From Symbiodinium natans (Eukaryota; Sar; Dinophyceae; Suessiales; Symbiodiniaceae): DNA of 42,500 nt. The DNA lies in assembly GCA_905221605.1 (NCBI GenBank), contig CAJNDS010000447.1, positions 727,657-770,156 of the forward strand, in the 5' to 3' direction. Positions 1-10,492 of the stretch are shown here, piece by piece. How positions within the stretch are numbered: the first letter of the stretch is position 1; the number at the start of each line of letters is the position of its first letter. Under the pieces are notes generated by a model that did not search any database, was not told the DNA's origin, and was given only the letters and a program-made list of their open reading frames with translations. The translations under genes were made by a program, and so were the position numbers.

Positions 1-266
1 CAACCGATTGGAATTGGGCACTCTGTTTGTCGCAGTACTCTTCAAGTCAACCTTGCCCCAGGGTGACGCCATGACTCAAGTCGGTCGGTACTATGTCATC
101 ATAGCATCTGTGGAGAGACACACAATTGCATGACAAAAAACAGAACACGTTGTATGCTCTCAGTAGATTAATGATATGTACCTTATCTAGCGAGCAAGAA
201 ACCTGTTTTGGGCCTAAAGTCCGGCCTACAGGGCTCATATTCGTAGCTGTGATGAGACCGTGATTC

Positions 267-964
267 TCAATCCGGGTCCTGCTGGCGCTGCTGCTCCTCC
301 TGCTCGAGTGTGCGATCCATCCTCGGAAAAACTGCACTGCAGGCCATTCGCCTCCAACAATCTGAAGCCCATTAAAATTAAGATTCCCGAAGCTTTCAGC
401 TATAAGGGCCTTAAGCACCTTTGAGATCTGCACCCACAAACCCATCCTTCCCCCCTATCCTTCCCGGGCCACCCGGCGCTTCTTGATCTCGGAGCGCGCG
501 GCGCGCTGCACTCCGCTTCTGTCGCTCGGCCCGCTCCTCTGAGCTTGCTTGTGTCAAACTCTCTGATGCAGTTGTAGTATGTGTTCAAAATGTGTGCTGC
601 GAAGAAAAGCCTGCGGTGCAGCTTCTTGGGACCGCGCCAGCTGCTGCGCGGTGGCCTCATGGATCCGACATTAAAGACGACCTTCAGAACGGAGAGAGTC
701 TCCCCAGCAGTGGCCTCTTTGAGCACTTCTTTCTGGCGCAGCTGCTTCTGTAGCCTTCGGGGCAATGCAGCTTGCCAGTTTTTTGATTCTTGTCATCCTG
801 CGGAGAACGACTGGGTCACGGACTCTTCAGTGGCAGCAGACTGCGCACGCTCCATCTGGGTCGATGCAGCTGGGAGGCGTGCTTTGCCAGAAGTGCAGGC
901 TACTGTACAGTATGCTGCCGGCCTCTGCAAGCATGTTTGCCCGGTCCTGGCGCTTTTCCAATTC
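267..964 (-). CDS. Coiled-coil protein, 3' part of a multi-exon gene
   Basis: No family recognised. Charged blocks join into one coiled coil: 964-923 (ELEKRQDRANMLAE), 855-812 (MERAQSAATEESVT), 754-715 (LQKQLRQKEVLKE), 655-611 (ATAQQLARSQEAAPQ) and 536 to about 430 (starting ERAERQKRSAARRAL). The four introns begin GC, GT, GC and GC, end AG, are 57-74 nt long and keep phase. A last block ends EEQQRQQDPD before a TGA at 267-269; the junction between it and the 536 exon is not settled. The intron before 964 has a clear pyrimidine tract. The 5' end is unknown and should lie above 1 kb. Composition (Glu, Gln, Arg, Ala) suggests a structural or cytoskeletal role, but that is inference. It resembles the coiled-coil gene at 10.7-15.1 kb in style. 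Confidence 0.6.
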
Positions 965-999
965 CTGCGGCAACACGCAGACACAAGGAAACAAATTGA

Positions 1000-2228
1000 A
1001 CGAACAAATGCCATGAGATCCATCCTCCGCCTCGCGCTGCGCTTGTGCCTGCTACCATCCCGCAGTAAGCAGATCTCGTGGTTGTTGTCTTCGGGTGGCT
1101 TCAAATGTGCGGTCTTGTTCCTCGGCTTCTGCCGAGTATGCATATGTATAAATAGATGGAGGGCGACGGGAGCGGGGCCACTTGCCCCACTGGTCCGCTG
1201 GCCCCACTTGCCCCTTCCCTGTGCATACCCCGCTTGCCCCACCTGCCCCACTTTGCTTGCCCCACTTCCCCCTCGTTATCCCCCTTGCGCCCTCGCTGGT
1301 TTCCGTTGCCCCCCCGCCCTCCTCGCCTTGCTCCCTTTCCCCCTTACTTGTCCCGCTTCTTGTCCCTAACCCGGACTTGCCCCACTTGCCCTCGTGGTCT
1401 CAGCTTTTCAACCTGTGGCCGAACAGGATGGGAACCTGGGACCGGTCTCTCAAACTAAGCCGCGTTGTCTTGACCCTGCCCTGCGATTCAGCGTTTCAGG
1501 CCTTACAGTAGTGTTTAGGGTTTACGCTCTGATGTGAAGCTCTGTTTTTTTTTCAGGAGGGGGTTGGGGTTTAGGGTTTATAGGACCTACAGGGTTTTGC
1601 AAGGCGGGACGAGATGCAGGAGGTTGATATGTGTGCCATGAGGGGCGAGCAAGTCTGACATAGCCAGGACGCCTGAGGCTTGACATGACCGCATGATACC
1701 AGGGCCGAAGGAACTTGATGCCTATATGCCTGTAACATGAAGCAGCCCTCCGGTACTTGAGCTGCAACCAGCTTCGGTACCTGGGCAGCTCCATAATACA
1801 ATTAAACTATAAACCCTGGGCCCGAAACAAATCGGGAGGTTATCAGAGCAATCCCGCTTTTCGGCTCGAGATCGGGGGGTTTGCTTTCTCCCCCCAACCG
1901 GCCCAAAAGCAAACCCCACTTTAGTGGGGCCAGGGTTTTCAGGCAGTGCTTTTGGTGACGTGTTTCTGACATCATCCGCGATGCGGGATAGCTTTCAGAA
2001 TCTTCAAGCTTGCATGGTGTGGATCAGACACCACATTGCTATGGTCTGCGCCATGCGGGTCTTCATATACGAGCGTTCTGTACGCTTCATATGCTTTCCA
2101 CATTTACCCGGTCCTTCCGATTTAGCCTGATTTAGCGACTGGCTTGAGGACGTGACACGTTGTCTTTGGCTTTCCAGCCCGCAACAGAAAATGCCATTTC
2201 TTCACTCGCAATGCAGTGTATGTCTCGT
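1000..2228. other. Stretch without a supported gene; C-rich degenerate repeat
   Basis: From about 1180 to 1390 the plus strand is a degenerate run of CCCCACTTGCCC-like units that leave one strand nearly free of G. TTTAGGG-type telomere-like words sit at about 1514-1585. A perfect 16-base hairpin palindrome (CCCCACTTTAGTGGGG) lies at 1914-1929. Open frames exist on both strands here but none shows convincing protein-like composition or splice sites. Confidence 0.5.
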
Positions 2229-2480
2229 CTAAAGGCCTAGCGGCCTAGCGGTGTTCTTGTTCTTGAACATGTATTCTGAGGTTTCCCCTTGCATCGATCC
2301 CATGAGCCGCAGCAGTCCCTGTAGCTGCTCTTCGCCATTTTCGCCACCCAGCTGCCCTTGCCCACAGGTCGCAACCATGGGCTCAGGGAACCCAACTGCT
2401 GATGCGAAGCGTATCGTCGCATTTTGGAACATCTGCAGAAGGTCTGCTTTCATGTCAAGGACCAACCTACACACACTCAT
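2229..2480 (-). CDS. Probable exon(s) of an unknown protein
   Basis: A minus-strand frame of 83 codons reads like real protein: VLDMKADLLQMFQNATIRF, then a Gly/Gln-rich link, then EEQLQGLLRLMGSMQGETSE. Codons end often in G or C (GAC, CTT, CTG, CAG, TTC, GCG), like the better supported genes here. An ATG opens it at 2480 and a stop closes it at 2229, but either end may be a splice site rather than a true terminus. No domain recognised; two amphipathic helices are likely. Confidence 0.4.
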   Translation of the reverse strand: MSVCRLVLDMKADLLQMFQNATIRFASAVGFPEPMVATCGQGQLGGENGEEQLQGLLRLMGSMQGETSEYMFKNKNTARPLGL

Positions 2481-3548
2481 CTGACAAAATTGCGGATAAC
2501 AGAGGGAGAGAGGGGAGGCGGGTATTGATTTTTGACGGATACGGCTGGCGACATCTATCTATATACATATATATGTACGCATCATGTTCTGCAATAACAG
2601 TCTGATCTTCGGGCCTGCTGCACCTGCGAGTCCAAGGCTTCCCGGTACTTGGCAGCCTTGACCTGACAGGGTCATCGCATGACCCACTCGAAAGTGCTTC
2701 GTGCATGGAGACATGACCTTATGCACAAGAACTCAACCAGGCTGAAATCTTTAAACTACTCTACTCAACTACTCACGTCCCACCTTTTGGGGGGATACCT
2801 CCTTTGGTGCCAAAAAGGGGGTCAATTTGGGTCAATGGTCCTAATATGCAAGATATCAACTTGAGGTGTCCAGATTCATGGGGAAGTTCGCCCGGGTCCC
2901 GGCTGTGTGCGTTCCCTTCCCGACTCCGCCGCCCACCAGCACGCCCTAAAATCTCGACACAGGTCGGGCCGAGGATCAAGCCTGCTTCTGGCGCTTCTTC
3001 TCCTCAGATTTTCATACCGCAGGGCTAGAACCTTACCTCTCACGGAAGAATGAGGCTCGACACCATTTCAGACACATCGTGGGGGTTCAGGAGGGGGGGG
3101 GGGGCCTCCATGCAGCCGGGCATCGACTTCTTCGGACACGTGCTGCATCGTGTCATACCTTACGCTGCTGGAAGCCGGGACAAAAGAAACAATAGCGCGC
3201 AGCCTGCAAGCCCATCATTGCGGGCAGTATTTTTGCGACTCTACTGGCTCTTCGTGCTACTGCCCTATGTCGTAGAATGAAAGTGGCAATTCACTCCCAG
3301 CATTTCAGAGTTCCCTGAGCGTTCTTCTGAGTCTGTGCCCGCAGACTCGCGCCAAAGATCGAAGCAGTCTTGGGGCTTCTGGAGGATCGGCTTCGGAAGC
3401 CTTGAGAAGACGACAGCGCACGTGTCACAGGCTTTTTACGGCTGCAAGATAATATATATATATACACACACATATATATATATATATGTATGTATGTGTT
3501 TTGGTTTATTTATTTTATGTTAACATGTCGTTCTAGCTTTTCAGCGGT
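2481..3548. other. Stretch without a supported gene; short AT microsatellite
   Basis: No frame here has both splice sites and protein-like composition. It holds a short TATATA-type tract at about 2555-2575, a poly-G run at about 3091-3103 and an AT/CA tract at about 3450-3500. It is most likely intron or intergenic DNA. Confidence 0.45.
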
Positions 3549-3830
3549 TTATCTTGTAGCATTCATACGAACACGTTCTGCATGTTCGTCTGCATGGTGC
3601 TTCGCAGGTGTCTCTGTCTCGAGGCTGTTCAAGGTCCACGCGTCCGCAGACCCAACTCGGGCGCAGTGGAGGACATGTGCAATTGCACGACCTGCCGATT
3701 CCGCGTTCCCCATTACACAGCTTGCAACAGTGTGACCGCACAGCCGCTCCGCCAGCGAGTGGCTAACCTTGCTAACCTTGCCGTCGCTTTGGGTCGTGAG
3801 CGGCCTGGTACCTGGCGTTGAGAGCTCCAA
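3549..3830 (-). CDS. Possible exon of an unknown protein
   Basis: A 93-codon minus-strand frame reads SLAERLCGHTVASCVMG, then AHVLHCARVGSADAWTLN, then ETETPAKHHADEHAERVRM, a plausible soluble helical protein. The other minus frame over the same bases is Cys/Arg-rich and less likely. It may belong to the same gene as the exon at 4008-4169 just upstream. No family recognised and ends are uncertain. Confidence 0.3.
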   Translation of the reverse strand: MELSTPGTRPLTTQSDGKVSKVSHSLAERLCGHTVASCVMGNAESAGRAIAHVLHCARVGSADAWTLNSLETETPAKHHADEHAERVRMNATR

Positions 3831-4007
3831 CTATGATAGAGGTTCCTCTCGCAACTTCAAGCATTGCGTAGACTTGAGACCTCTGCACAAAACTGGTGAG
3901 CCACCGGCACCGCCGAGTCCTCTGGGAAGTGACGCGGCGCGGCCCTGGTAACATGGAGGGCGCTGCCAGAAAACTACTCCGTCAGCAGCTATCATGCCTG
4001 TGTAGAC

Positions 4008-4169
4008 ATCGCACAAAATAGTCACATGACCGTGCATCCTCGAAAGCTCCAGCAAGGTCCACCTGTTGCTCTTCTCCCCAGGGCGGGCCTGTTGGCGCTG
4101 GTGCCGAAGCTTGTTCAAGATGCCATCTTCGATGGCGTCGAGATCGTCCTTCACGAGCCTCAGTCGCAT
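4008..4169 (-). CDS. Probable exon of an unknown protein
   Basis: This frame starts MRLRLVKDDLDAIEDG, continues LNKLRHQRQQARPGEKSN and RWTLLELSRMHGHV, and can end at a GT donor at 4007 after ILCD. The block is 54 codons, in phase and has codon use like the other minus-strand genes. It is preceded by a pyrimidine-rich stretch ending in AG, so the ATG at 4169 may be internal rather than the start. Upstream, around 4200-4270, a further frame (GAAAKSDAEHFAKF) may be the previous exon. Function unknown. Confidence 0.45.
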
Positions 4170-4427
4170 GCGGCTGCTTCAAGGGAAGTTGGGACAGTGG
4201 CGAGGGTAAGGGTGCCCTCGGAGTTGCAAACTTCGCAAAGTGCTCTGCATCACTTTTTGCTGCTGCCCCCTGCTCTCGCCTAGGCGTCGCGAGGCACAGT
4301 GGAGGTGGTGGCGAAAATAGCGCGTGAGTGGGAGCGGGCCAACATACACACCGCACACCGGCGTGCGATGCTCGGCCCTCGGAGCTCTGACCAAGTATGT
4401 AGCGACAGAAATAAACAGGCCATCTTT

Positions 4428-4525
4428 GACTATATATATATATGGATATATAGATGTCTATATGCATATACAAGTTCTCTCTGTGTGCATAACATGCATA
4501 AGGTACATATATATATATATATATG
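4428..4525. repeat. AT microsatellite
   Basis: Two TA-rich tracts at about 4429-4466 and 4505-4525, separated by a mixed spacer. Likely intergenic or intronic simple repeat. Confidence 0.9.
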
Positions 4526-4544
4526 ATCCCGGTTCTCGGTTCGC

Positions 4545-4915
4545 CACCCCCCCCCCCCCCCCAACCCCCTAAAACCCTGTAGCCTAAGCCCTAACCCTTA
4601 ACCCTAAAACCCTAAAACCCTAAAACCCTAAAACCAAAAAACCCAAAAACCCAAAAACCCAAAATCCCAAAAACCCAAAAACCCAAAAACCCAAAAACCC
4701 AAAAACCCAAAAACCCTAAAACCCTAAAACCCTAAAACCCCAAAAACCCAAAAACCCAAAAACCCTAAAACCCTAAAACCCAAAAACCCAAAAACCCTAA
4801 AACCGCTCAACCCCGAACTCTGAACCCTACCCGAAAACCCTAAACCCCAGACCTTAAACCCTAAAACCAACCCACAACCACACCACGGGGAGGGGTGGGG
4901 GGGGGGGGGGGGGCA
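4545..4915. repeat. Telomere-like CCCTAAAA / CCCAAAAA array flanked by homopolymers
   Basis: A run of poly-C at about 4547-4562 opens an array of CCCTAAAC, CCCTAAAA and CCCAAAAA units that continues to about 4870, followed by poly-G at about 4894-4912 and poly-A at about 4929-4941. The units are variants of the plant/algal telomere repeat (TTTAGGG on the other strand). The window continues with genes on both sides, so this is interstitial rather than a chromosome end. Confidence 0.85.
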
Positions 4916-5035
4916 GCCCGCACCCGCCAAAAAAAAAAAAACAAATATATATATATATATATGTATTGAGTCTCCCCTCCGATCTACCTCTCTCCTTTTC
5001 TCCTTCTGCGCTTGAGTAAGTTCAACCATACTTAC

Positions 5036-5269
5036 CAGCACTTCTGGTCTCATCCGGCAACATCGGTATTGACGATACTTTTTCATCTTTCCATCTATCA
5101 AGACCTTGTGTGCTGCATATACGCAACAGAAATCGATAACGCGGTTGTAGATTTGGCTTGAATGCAACCTTGTGTTCATGTCATGCAAAGTCTTCAGCAG
5201 TTCGCAGTCCATGCTGCAACTTTGCATCGTAGGTTTCTCTATACAGTTGAAAATACTTGCTTCCTGCAA
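5036..5269 (-). CDS. Probable exon of an unknown protein with a strong GT donor
   Basis: A 78-codon block on the minus strand reads [49 protein letters not shown] and [10 protein letters not shown], then meets a textbook donor GTAAGTATGG beginning at 5035. The combination of good protein composition and a consensus donor supports a real exon. The apparent start at 5269 may be internal. The next exon would lie across the telomere-like array. Cysteine pairs (CC twice) are notable, but no zinc-binding pattern is complete. Function unknown. Confidence 0.5.
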
Positions 5270-5344
5270 CCGCTTAAACTAAAACTCAACGCAATCACCA
5301 TATAAAGTCTACATGGGGAAAATAAGATGCGTACATATGATTCA

Positions 5345-5695
5345 CATACATAAATACAAATACAAATACACATATAAATATAAATATAAATACAAATATA
5401 AATATACATGTCGACATAAATATATAAATATATAAATATATAAATATATAAATATATAAATATATAAATATACAAATATACAAATATACAAATATACAAA
5501 TATACAAATATACAAATATATAAATATATAAATATATAAATATATAAATATATAAATATATAAATATATAAATATATAAATATATATAAATAAATAAATA
5601 TATATATATATATATATAAATATATAAATATAAATAATATACATAATATATATATATATATATATATTTGTATTTGTATGTGTGTATATATATAG
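5345..5695. repeat. Long TAAATA / TACAAATA microsatellite
   Basis: About 350 bases of hexamer-like units: ATAAAT and ACAAAT on the plus strand, with a central block of ATACAA copies and flanking ATATAA copies. The long open frames across it on the minus strand code only Ile/Tyr/Phe/Leu runs and are artefacts of the repeat. Confidence 0.95.
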
Positions 5696-5699
5696 AGAG

Positions 5700-6571
5700 A
5701 GGTCTGTGCAAAAGTATATGAATATGTGTATATGTGTATATGTATGTCCGCAAAACGACTCGGCACGACTCGCAATGACCGATACACACATTCTCTGAAG
5801 CCTTCTGAAGCCTTCTGCCCGCGTGAAACTGCCTTTATGGCGGCTTAAGCCGGGAAAAGGTGAGAGGATGCAATGCCGACCGGGCTGCGCTTGCTTCGCG
5901 CCCAGTTCTCCTGCAAGTTAACCCCCGGCCCCCTTTGATAGCGCATCGATCACCAGCTGATGGCATAATGGGGCAAGACAGGACAGGGCATGATGATGGG
6001 ACCTCTCAGAGTCATTCGATCCAGGGGCATCTACAACAGCCAACGCGCTAATTTGGAGCATGATGGACGCCTGGTGGCGTCGATGCTCGCCTACTGTGAT
6101 TCGCAAGTTCATGCGCGCATGCCGCGCGCTTCCACCAACTGCGTGGAGAAAGCTCCGATGAGTTGGTGAGGCATGGGTTGGTCTCTGGTGGGCCACCCAC
6201 AAAAAAAAAGATATCGGCATCGCTGTGTGCGGGTGTCGACAATCGGCCATAATTCAATTCATCATTCAGTGCACAGTGTACGATGTCCTTCCACGCAACT
6301 TAGCCAAATCCCCGCTACAGCCTCTCTCAGCTTCCGGCTGCCTGGTGGGTGACCACTACGCTTCTCGCAAGTCTCAGCCCTGAAGAGCCCCACCCCCCAC
6401 AAAAAAACAAAGCAAAACCTCGGATACCATCAGGCTTGCACGCTCTCCTACGCAGCATTCACCAACCCTATAAGCCCTGAACCTTCACTGATCATATGAC
6501 TACATCTTAATATATATATATATATAATACTTACATATAATGAGTATCTGTAGTTGATTCATGTTACTATA
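5700..6571. other. Stretch without a supported gene
   Basis: This lies downstream of the J-domain gene. Minus-strand frames at 5918-6257 are open but their composition (His, Pro, Arg, Ser rich) is not convincing and no consistent splice sites were found. A short TA tract lies at about 6510-6527. A short tandem (CTTCTGAAGC) occurs at about 5795-5815. Confidence 0.45.
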
Positions 6572-7786
6572 TCATAAAGGCCCAGAGACTGGCGCCTTGG
6601 CCTTTTCTTGGAAGCTGGCGATCGCCTGCTGGTACGCCAGTCGCACGGTGCGAAACCTGAGAGTTGCAGAGGGGAAGCAACAATGTCAGATGAGATCAGA
6701 CGTGTGTATGCTGCACGCCTATAAATATTTGTGTCCATCTGTACATGCCTTAAATTACGCATATCCATGTGCCGCAGCTGTGACACCGCCACAGAAGCAG
6801 CAAAAGCCAAGGAGCGTGTCATCGCAATTCTGAAAGCCTTTGTCCGGATGATGCAGCAGCGCCAGGTCCCTAAAGGCCTGCCTTGGTCGTGAGGGGGAAC
6901 ATATCGGCAACCCGAGAAGCCACTTGTGTCCTGCCCCGAATGTTGCCTTGACATTTGGAAGCCCTCACCACGTCTGGGCTTAAACTTGTCTCGGAACCCT
7001 TCAAAACCTACCCTCCACAAAGCCAGGAGAATTCGGCTTTTTAAAGCGTCTATACAGAATAGAGACTCCCTACCCCGCCCCCGCCCCCCGCCCATGCCCT
7101 CAAATGGTAGCCAACTCAAGCGAACTGCGATCTAGGCAAGTTGCCGTATGGATCATGAATTTCTAATAATAAAATAAAGTAGAAGTAGTACATTTTGGTG
7201 GGTTTTTGCAGCAAATTCTGCGGCAAACCGCTGCCCGGCCACTTCACTTCCTGGAGTGTGGCGGTGGCCGCCAGGCCCAGGACAGCGTGCCATGCGCCTC
7301 CGGCCTGCCAAATGGCAATTCGGACAATTTGTAGAATTAAGGTCTTCGTATACTTATAAGGTTTGGGGTGTGGGGGTTTATTATAGAGATTGCTAGAGAC
7401 TTTGGGCGAAACTATAGCTCAACTCTTGGATCCAGCCCCCTTCCTTCGGCAACCCGTTAAAAGCCCTTTAAGGACTCTCTCCCACCTCTTGGATGCGCTG
7501 CTTGGACTCCTCAGCCCGGCGTTTCTGCTGCCTTAGCGGGTAACATGAGGGGGGGCGCTCGTGCTTTTGTTGGCAGAGCAAGGGGATCACGAAGCCAAGC
7601 CGCCCGACCCGGCTTCGGGTGAGTCTGAGATGGCTGAGGGACTGTCGGCGAGTCGAGGCATTGGGAAGGGGGGTTGAAGACCCTACCAAAAAAAGCCCGG
7701 CAGCCTTAGCCCAATCGTCAGCAGTGCCATGTCTACACAGGCCATTTGCTGCCGACGGGCTCGAGGCGCAGGCGGCGGCGTTCAGC
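6572..7786 (-). CDS. J-domain (DnaJ/Hsp40-type) protein, C-terminal J domain
   Basis: Co-chaperone of Hsp70: the J domain stimulates Hsp70 ATPase through its HPD loop. Exons 7304-7243, 6881-6816 and 6656-6572 join to a full J domain: AWHAVLGLAATATLQEVK, QAFRDLALLHHPDKG, FQNCDDT, FRTVRLAYQQAIASF, and end APVSGPL before TGA at 6572-6574. The HPD loop is intact and helices I-III are recognisable. Introns start GT and GC, end AG before G, and all phases fit (213 nt = 71 codons with stop). Upstream, 7527-7486 (QKRRAEESKQRIQE) and less surely 7786-7757 (AERRRLRLEP) are in-phase charged helices preceding the J domain. The 5' end is not found. J at the C-terminus after a charged helix is less common than the N-terminal arrangement. 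The client and compartment are unknown. Confidence 0.8.
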
Positions 7787-7789
7787 CTG

Positions 7790-8391
7790 AGGTGGAGCGA
7801 CAGGATGATCCACGTGATCTTCATACTCTGCTTCGGGAGAGCAGGATCGTTCTTGCTTTTCACTATTTGTTGGCACTGTCACAACGTACCTTAGTAGGCG
7901 TATCTTGCATGCCTCAAGCAAATGGCAAGGCCTTGGTGCTCCCTTTTTCCTCTCAAAACCCCGACGGTGTCAGGCACAGAGGGACTAGGGGACTAAGCTG
8001 CTTAAACTTCGACGGCTCCTATGTACAGCACGGCATCACGGCGTGCTGAAACTCAGATCATGTCCGACAACCACACTATTCTTCTGTCATACGTTTTCAT
8101 ACGCTTTAAGACATGATGGCCGTATATTTTCTGGACAATCCCTGAAGTGAAGACAACAAACAAAGCCACGAGGGTGGCAAGAAAATGGGAGGAAGCGATC
8201 TGCGCATCCAGTGGAGGCCGGACTACCTTCAGTACGTAGGCTTCCCAAGAGACGACATGTTATGATCTAGAATCTAGAGTTCTCTCTACTGTGTCAGGTG
8301 CATGTCACGGTAGAATATGGACAAGTCTGTAGTCACTGTAGTCATTCTCTGCGCTGTCTCTCTATAGCATGCTCCAGCTACATAGGGCCAG
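7790..8391. other. Stretch without a resolved gene
   Basis: It lies between the 3' end of the MPPL-repeat gene and the J-domain gene. It may hold 5' exons of the J-domain gene; I could not place them with confident splice sites. The bases just below 8392 would be the 3' untranslated region of the MPPL-repeat gene; no AATAAA-type signal is expected in dinoflagellates and none is evident. Confidence 0.4.
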
Positions 8392-10485
8392 CTAGGATTC
8401 TTCGTGGCTCTTTGCGGCAGCCCGACCACGACCTGCCTTGCGGCCTCCCTGCGGAGGCGGAGGCTCAGGTCTCAGGTGGGTGGCCTTGGTGATGATGCGC
8501 TTGCCAGTGGCAAGTTGGACGGTCACCATACTCGGGTCGACTCGCAAGGGGTCAGAAGGGAGGACGAAAACGGCTTGGCCGTGAAACTCGGGCTTGTTCT
8601 TGAGGTGAAGGAAGACCTTTTGGCCAACTCGAAACGTGCAGGGCTCCACCGGTTCCGAGACAACCTTCGGCTTCGTCTTCACAGACAAGGCCGTTGCGCC
8701 TGGAAGGCCACCATCTTCACCATCGGAGTCACTTTCCGAGACAGCCTGGAGCTTGTCGCGGCGAAGGGACAGGCGTTGTCCGGAGCGCAACTCCACAGTG
8801 ACCCGATCCAGGTCCTCGGCCTCGATGATCAAAGCCCTTTGGCCGTTGAACTCCACGGATTTGCTCAGGCCTTTCACGATGACTTCGTCACCCTTCTGGA
8901 GACTCCTCCGTCGACTCTTTACCTTTGGGGCACAGCGCTGGACATTCGAGATCTTGACGGACAAGGTCTTGCCGCCTGCGGCCATCTTGATCTCGACCCG
9001 CTTCTCCTTGCCGGTGACTGGAGGCAAGCCCACGACATATCCTTGCTGGCCGTTTAAGCCCGGTGTCTTCAGGCCCCGTAGCTGGACGAAATCTCCAATG
9101 CTAAGGTCCTCCTCTTGGGGTTGAAGGTTGAGAAACTCGAGGGGCGGCAGGGAGTCGCCAGACTCGGAATCGGAGGCATCTTCCTTTGCTTGCTCCTCAT
9201 CCTGAGCCCTCTCAAAGACCTGGGCGCCCCGAAAGCCGGAGGGCTCACTTGGCGCGTCCCTGCGAGCAGCTGAGACATGCAGGTCATACAAGGGCGCCTC
9301 CCGCTCAGCGCACTCCTCCCCATCATCACCATCTTCCCCGTCCTCCCCGTCCTCCCCGTCTTCTCCATCTTGCCGCGCAGCAAGTGGTGGCATGGAGTCG
9401 TCGGAGCTTGCGCTGGGATCCCCATCAGCGGCGGCGGCCGTAAATTCCGGTGCACCCTCATTCGACTCCACCTGCTGTTCCCGCTGGAGGGGCGGCATCG
9501 AATCCGAGTCCGAGCCCGAGCCGTCCTGATCTGCTTTGACAGGACTTTGCGGGCGGACGCCATGCAGAGGCGGCATGGCCTCTTCGTCCGTGCTGTTGCC
9601 CTCACTCTCATCCTCTCGCGGCTCTTGCGCATGGAGAGGTGGCATCGAGTCATCACTCGCTTCACCAGTTTCAGGAGAAGCTTCGACCTCTTCGATCTCA
9701 CTCTTCCTATCCGTCCTTTCCTCATGGCCCTGAAGGGGTGGCATCGAGTCATCGGACCTAGAGCTCTCGCTCGCACTGCCCTCACTCTCAGCATCTTGCG
9801 CCGCAGGAGGCACCGCAGGAGGCACGCCTGGAGGCACACTCGGAGGCGCACCATGCAACGGCGGCATGGCTTCCTCGGCTTCCTCGGCTTCCTCGGCTTC
9901 CTCACCTTCTTCATAGCGCTGCAATGGTGGCATCGAGTCTTCCGAGTCGGAGTCCGAGAAGTCGTCCTCATGGAGCGGCGGGGCCTGCGGGGCCTGCGGG
10001 GCCTGCGGGGCCTGCGGGGCCGCCAGGGCCGGCGGGGCCCGCGGAGCCAGGGCCCGCGGAGCCTGGGCCCGCGGAGCCTGGGCGCGCGCAGCCTGCAAAG
10101 GCGGCATGTCCTCGTCACTGCTCTCTGAGCTCTCCGAGGACTCCCCGTCTCGAGCCTGCAGGGGTGGCATCGAGTCAGAGCTCGCATCCGCATCGTCCGC
10201 CGCATCCGCGACGGGAGCCGCGACGGGAGCCGCGACGGGAGCCGCGAGGGCCGCGAGCTTTGGCACATGTACTGTGTGTAAGGGCGGCATCTGCGCGTCA
10301 TCGGTGCTCTCCTCGGAGCTCTCGCTGGGATCACGTATGACTGATGCTAGAGGCGGCATCTCATCCGAACTGGACTTCGAAGACATGGCCTCCCGGAAGG
10401 TCTCATCTTCTGGGCCCGGCCCCGCAGGCAAAGCCGCATTCAGCTTCCGTGCGTGGGCGAGCTGCGCCTCTCTTATGGTGGGCAT
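8392..10485 (-). CDS. Acidic MPPL-repeat protein with three KOW/SH3-like modules
   Basis: A single uninterrupted frame of 697 residues, the largest real gene here and the only large one without introns. Residues 1-450 are acidic and disordered (Ser, Asp, Glu, Ala, Pro) and carry eleven MPPL tetrapeptides plus one LPPL, starting at about residues 43, 66, 106, 127, 185, 207, 248, 281, 304, 330, 365 and 446. Most are preceded by acidic-Ser or acidic-Ala (DDS, EDS, EEA) and followed by Q or H. Low-complexity tracts include QAP and EDG runs. Residues about 464-670 hold three similar modules: GDFVQLRGL...LNGQQGYV, GDEVIVKGL...FNGQRALI and GQKVFLHLK...FHGQAVFV, each followed by a strand with VxLxxGK/Q and a basic strand. 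These resemble KOW/Tudor/SH3-like barrels seen in transcription-elongation and many algal proteins. The tail is basic (GGRKAGRGRAAAK). Role unknown; a nuclear scaffold with repeated docking peptides is inference. The start is fixed by the relict leader just upstream. Confidence 0.9.
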   Translation of the reverse strand: MPTIREAQLAHARKLNAALPAGPGPEDETFREAMSSKSSSDEMPPLASVIRDPSESSEESTDDAQMPPLHTVHVPKLAALAAPVAAPVAAPVADAADDADASSDSMPPLQARDGESSESSESSDEDMPPLQAARAQAPRAQAPRALAPRAPPALAAPQAPQAPQAPQAPPLHEDDFSDSDSEDSMPPLQRYEEGEEAEEAEEAEEAMPPLHGAPPSVPPGVPPAVPPAAQDAESEGSASESSRSDDSMPPLQGHEERTDRKSEIEEVEASPETGEASDDSMPPLHAQEPREDESEGNSTDEEAMPPLHGVRPQSPVKADQDGSGSDSDSMPPLQREQQVESNEGAPEFTAAAADGDPSASSDDSMPPLAARQDGEDGEDGEDGEDGDDGEECAEREAPLYDLHVSAARRDAPSEPSGFRGAQVFERAQDEEQAKEDASDSESGDSLPPLEFLNLQPQEEDLSIGDFVQLRGLKTPGLNGQQGYVVGLPPVTGKEKRVEIKMAAGGKTLSVKISNVQRCAPKVKSRRRSLQKGDEVIVKGLSKSVEFNGQRALIIEAEDLDRVTVELRSGQRLSLRRDKLQAVSESDSDGEDGGLPGATALSVKTKPKVVSEPVEPCTFRVGQKVFLHLKNKPEFHGQAVFVLPSDPLRVDPSMVTVQLATGKRIITKATHLRPEPPPPQGGRKAGRGRAAAKSHEES

Positions 10486-10492
10486 CTCATGA

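Noticed and set aside
581-1369. 262-codon plus-strand frame
   Set aside because: It covers the minus-strand coiled-coil exons and then the C-rich repeat; its second half is Pro/Leu/Cys from that repeat.
4545-4915. A true telomere
   Set aside because: The array is mixed (CCCAAAAA, CCCTAAAA), flanked on both sides by unique sequence and exons, so it is interstitial.
5239-5791. Three overlapping 149-182 codon frames of Ile/Tyr/Leu/Phe
   Set aside because: They are translations of the TAAATA microsatellite in three frames; any A/T hexamer repeat without stops gives this.
8404-10128. Long plus-strand frames opposite the MPPL-repeat gene (for example 8404-9057 and 9277-10128)
   Set aside because: They are antisense shadows. 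The minus frame has recognisable modules, a repeat at the peptide level and normal codon use; the plus frames are Arg/His/Pro noise.
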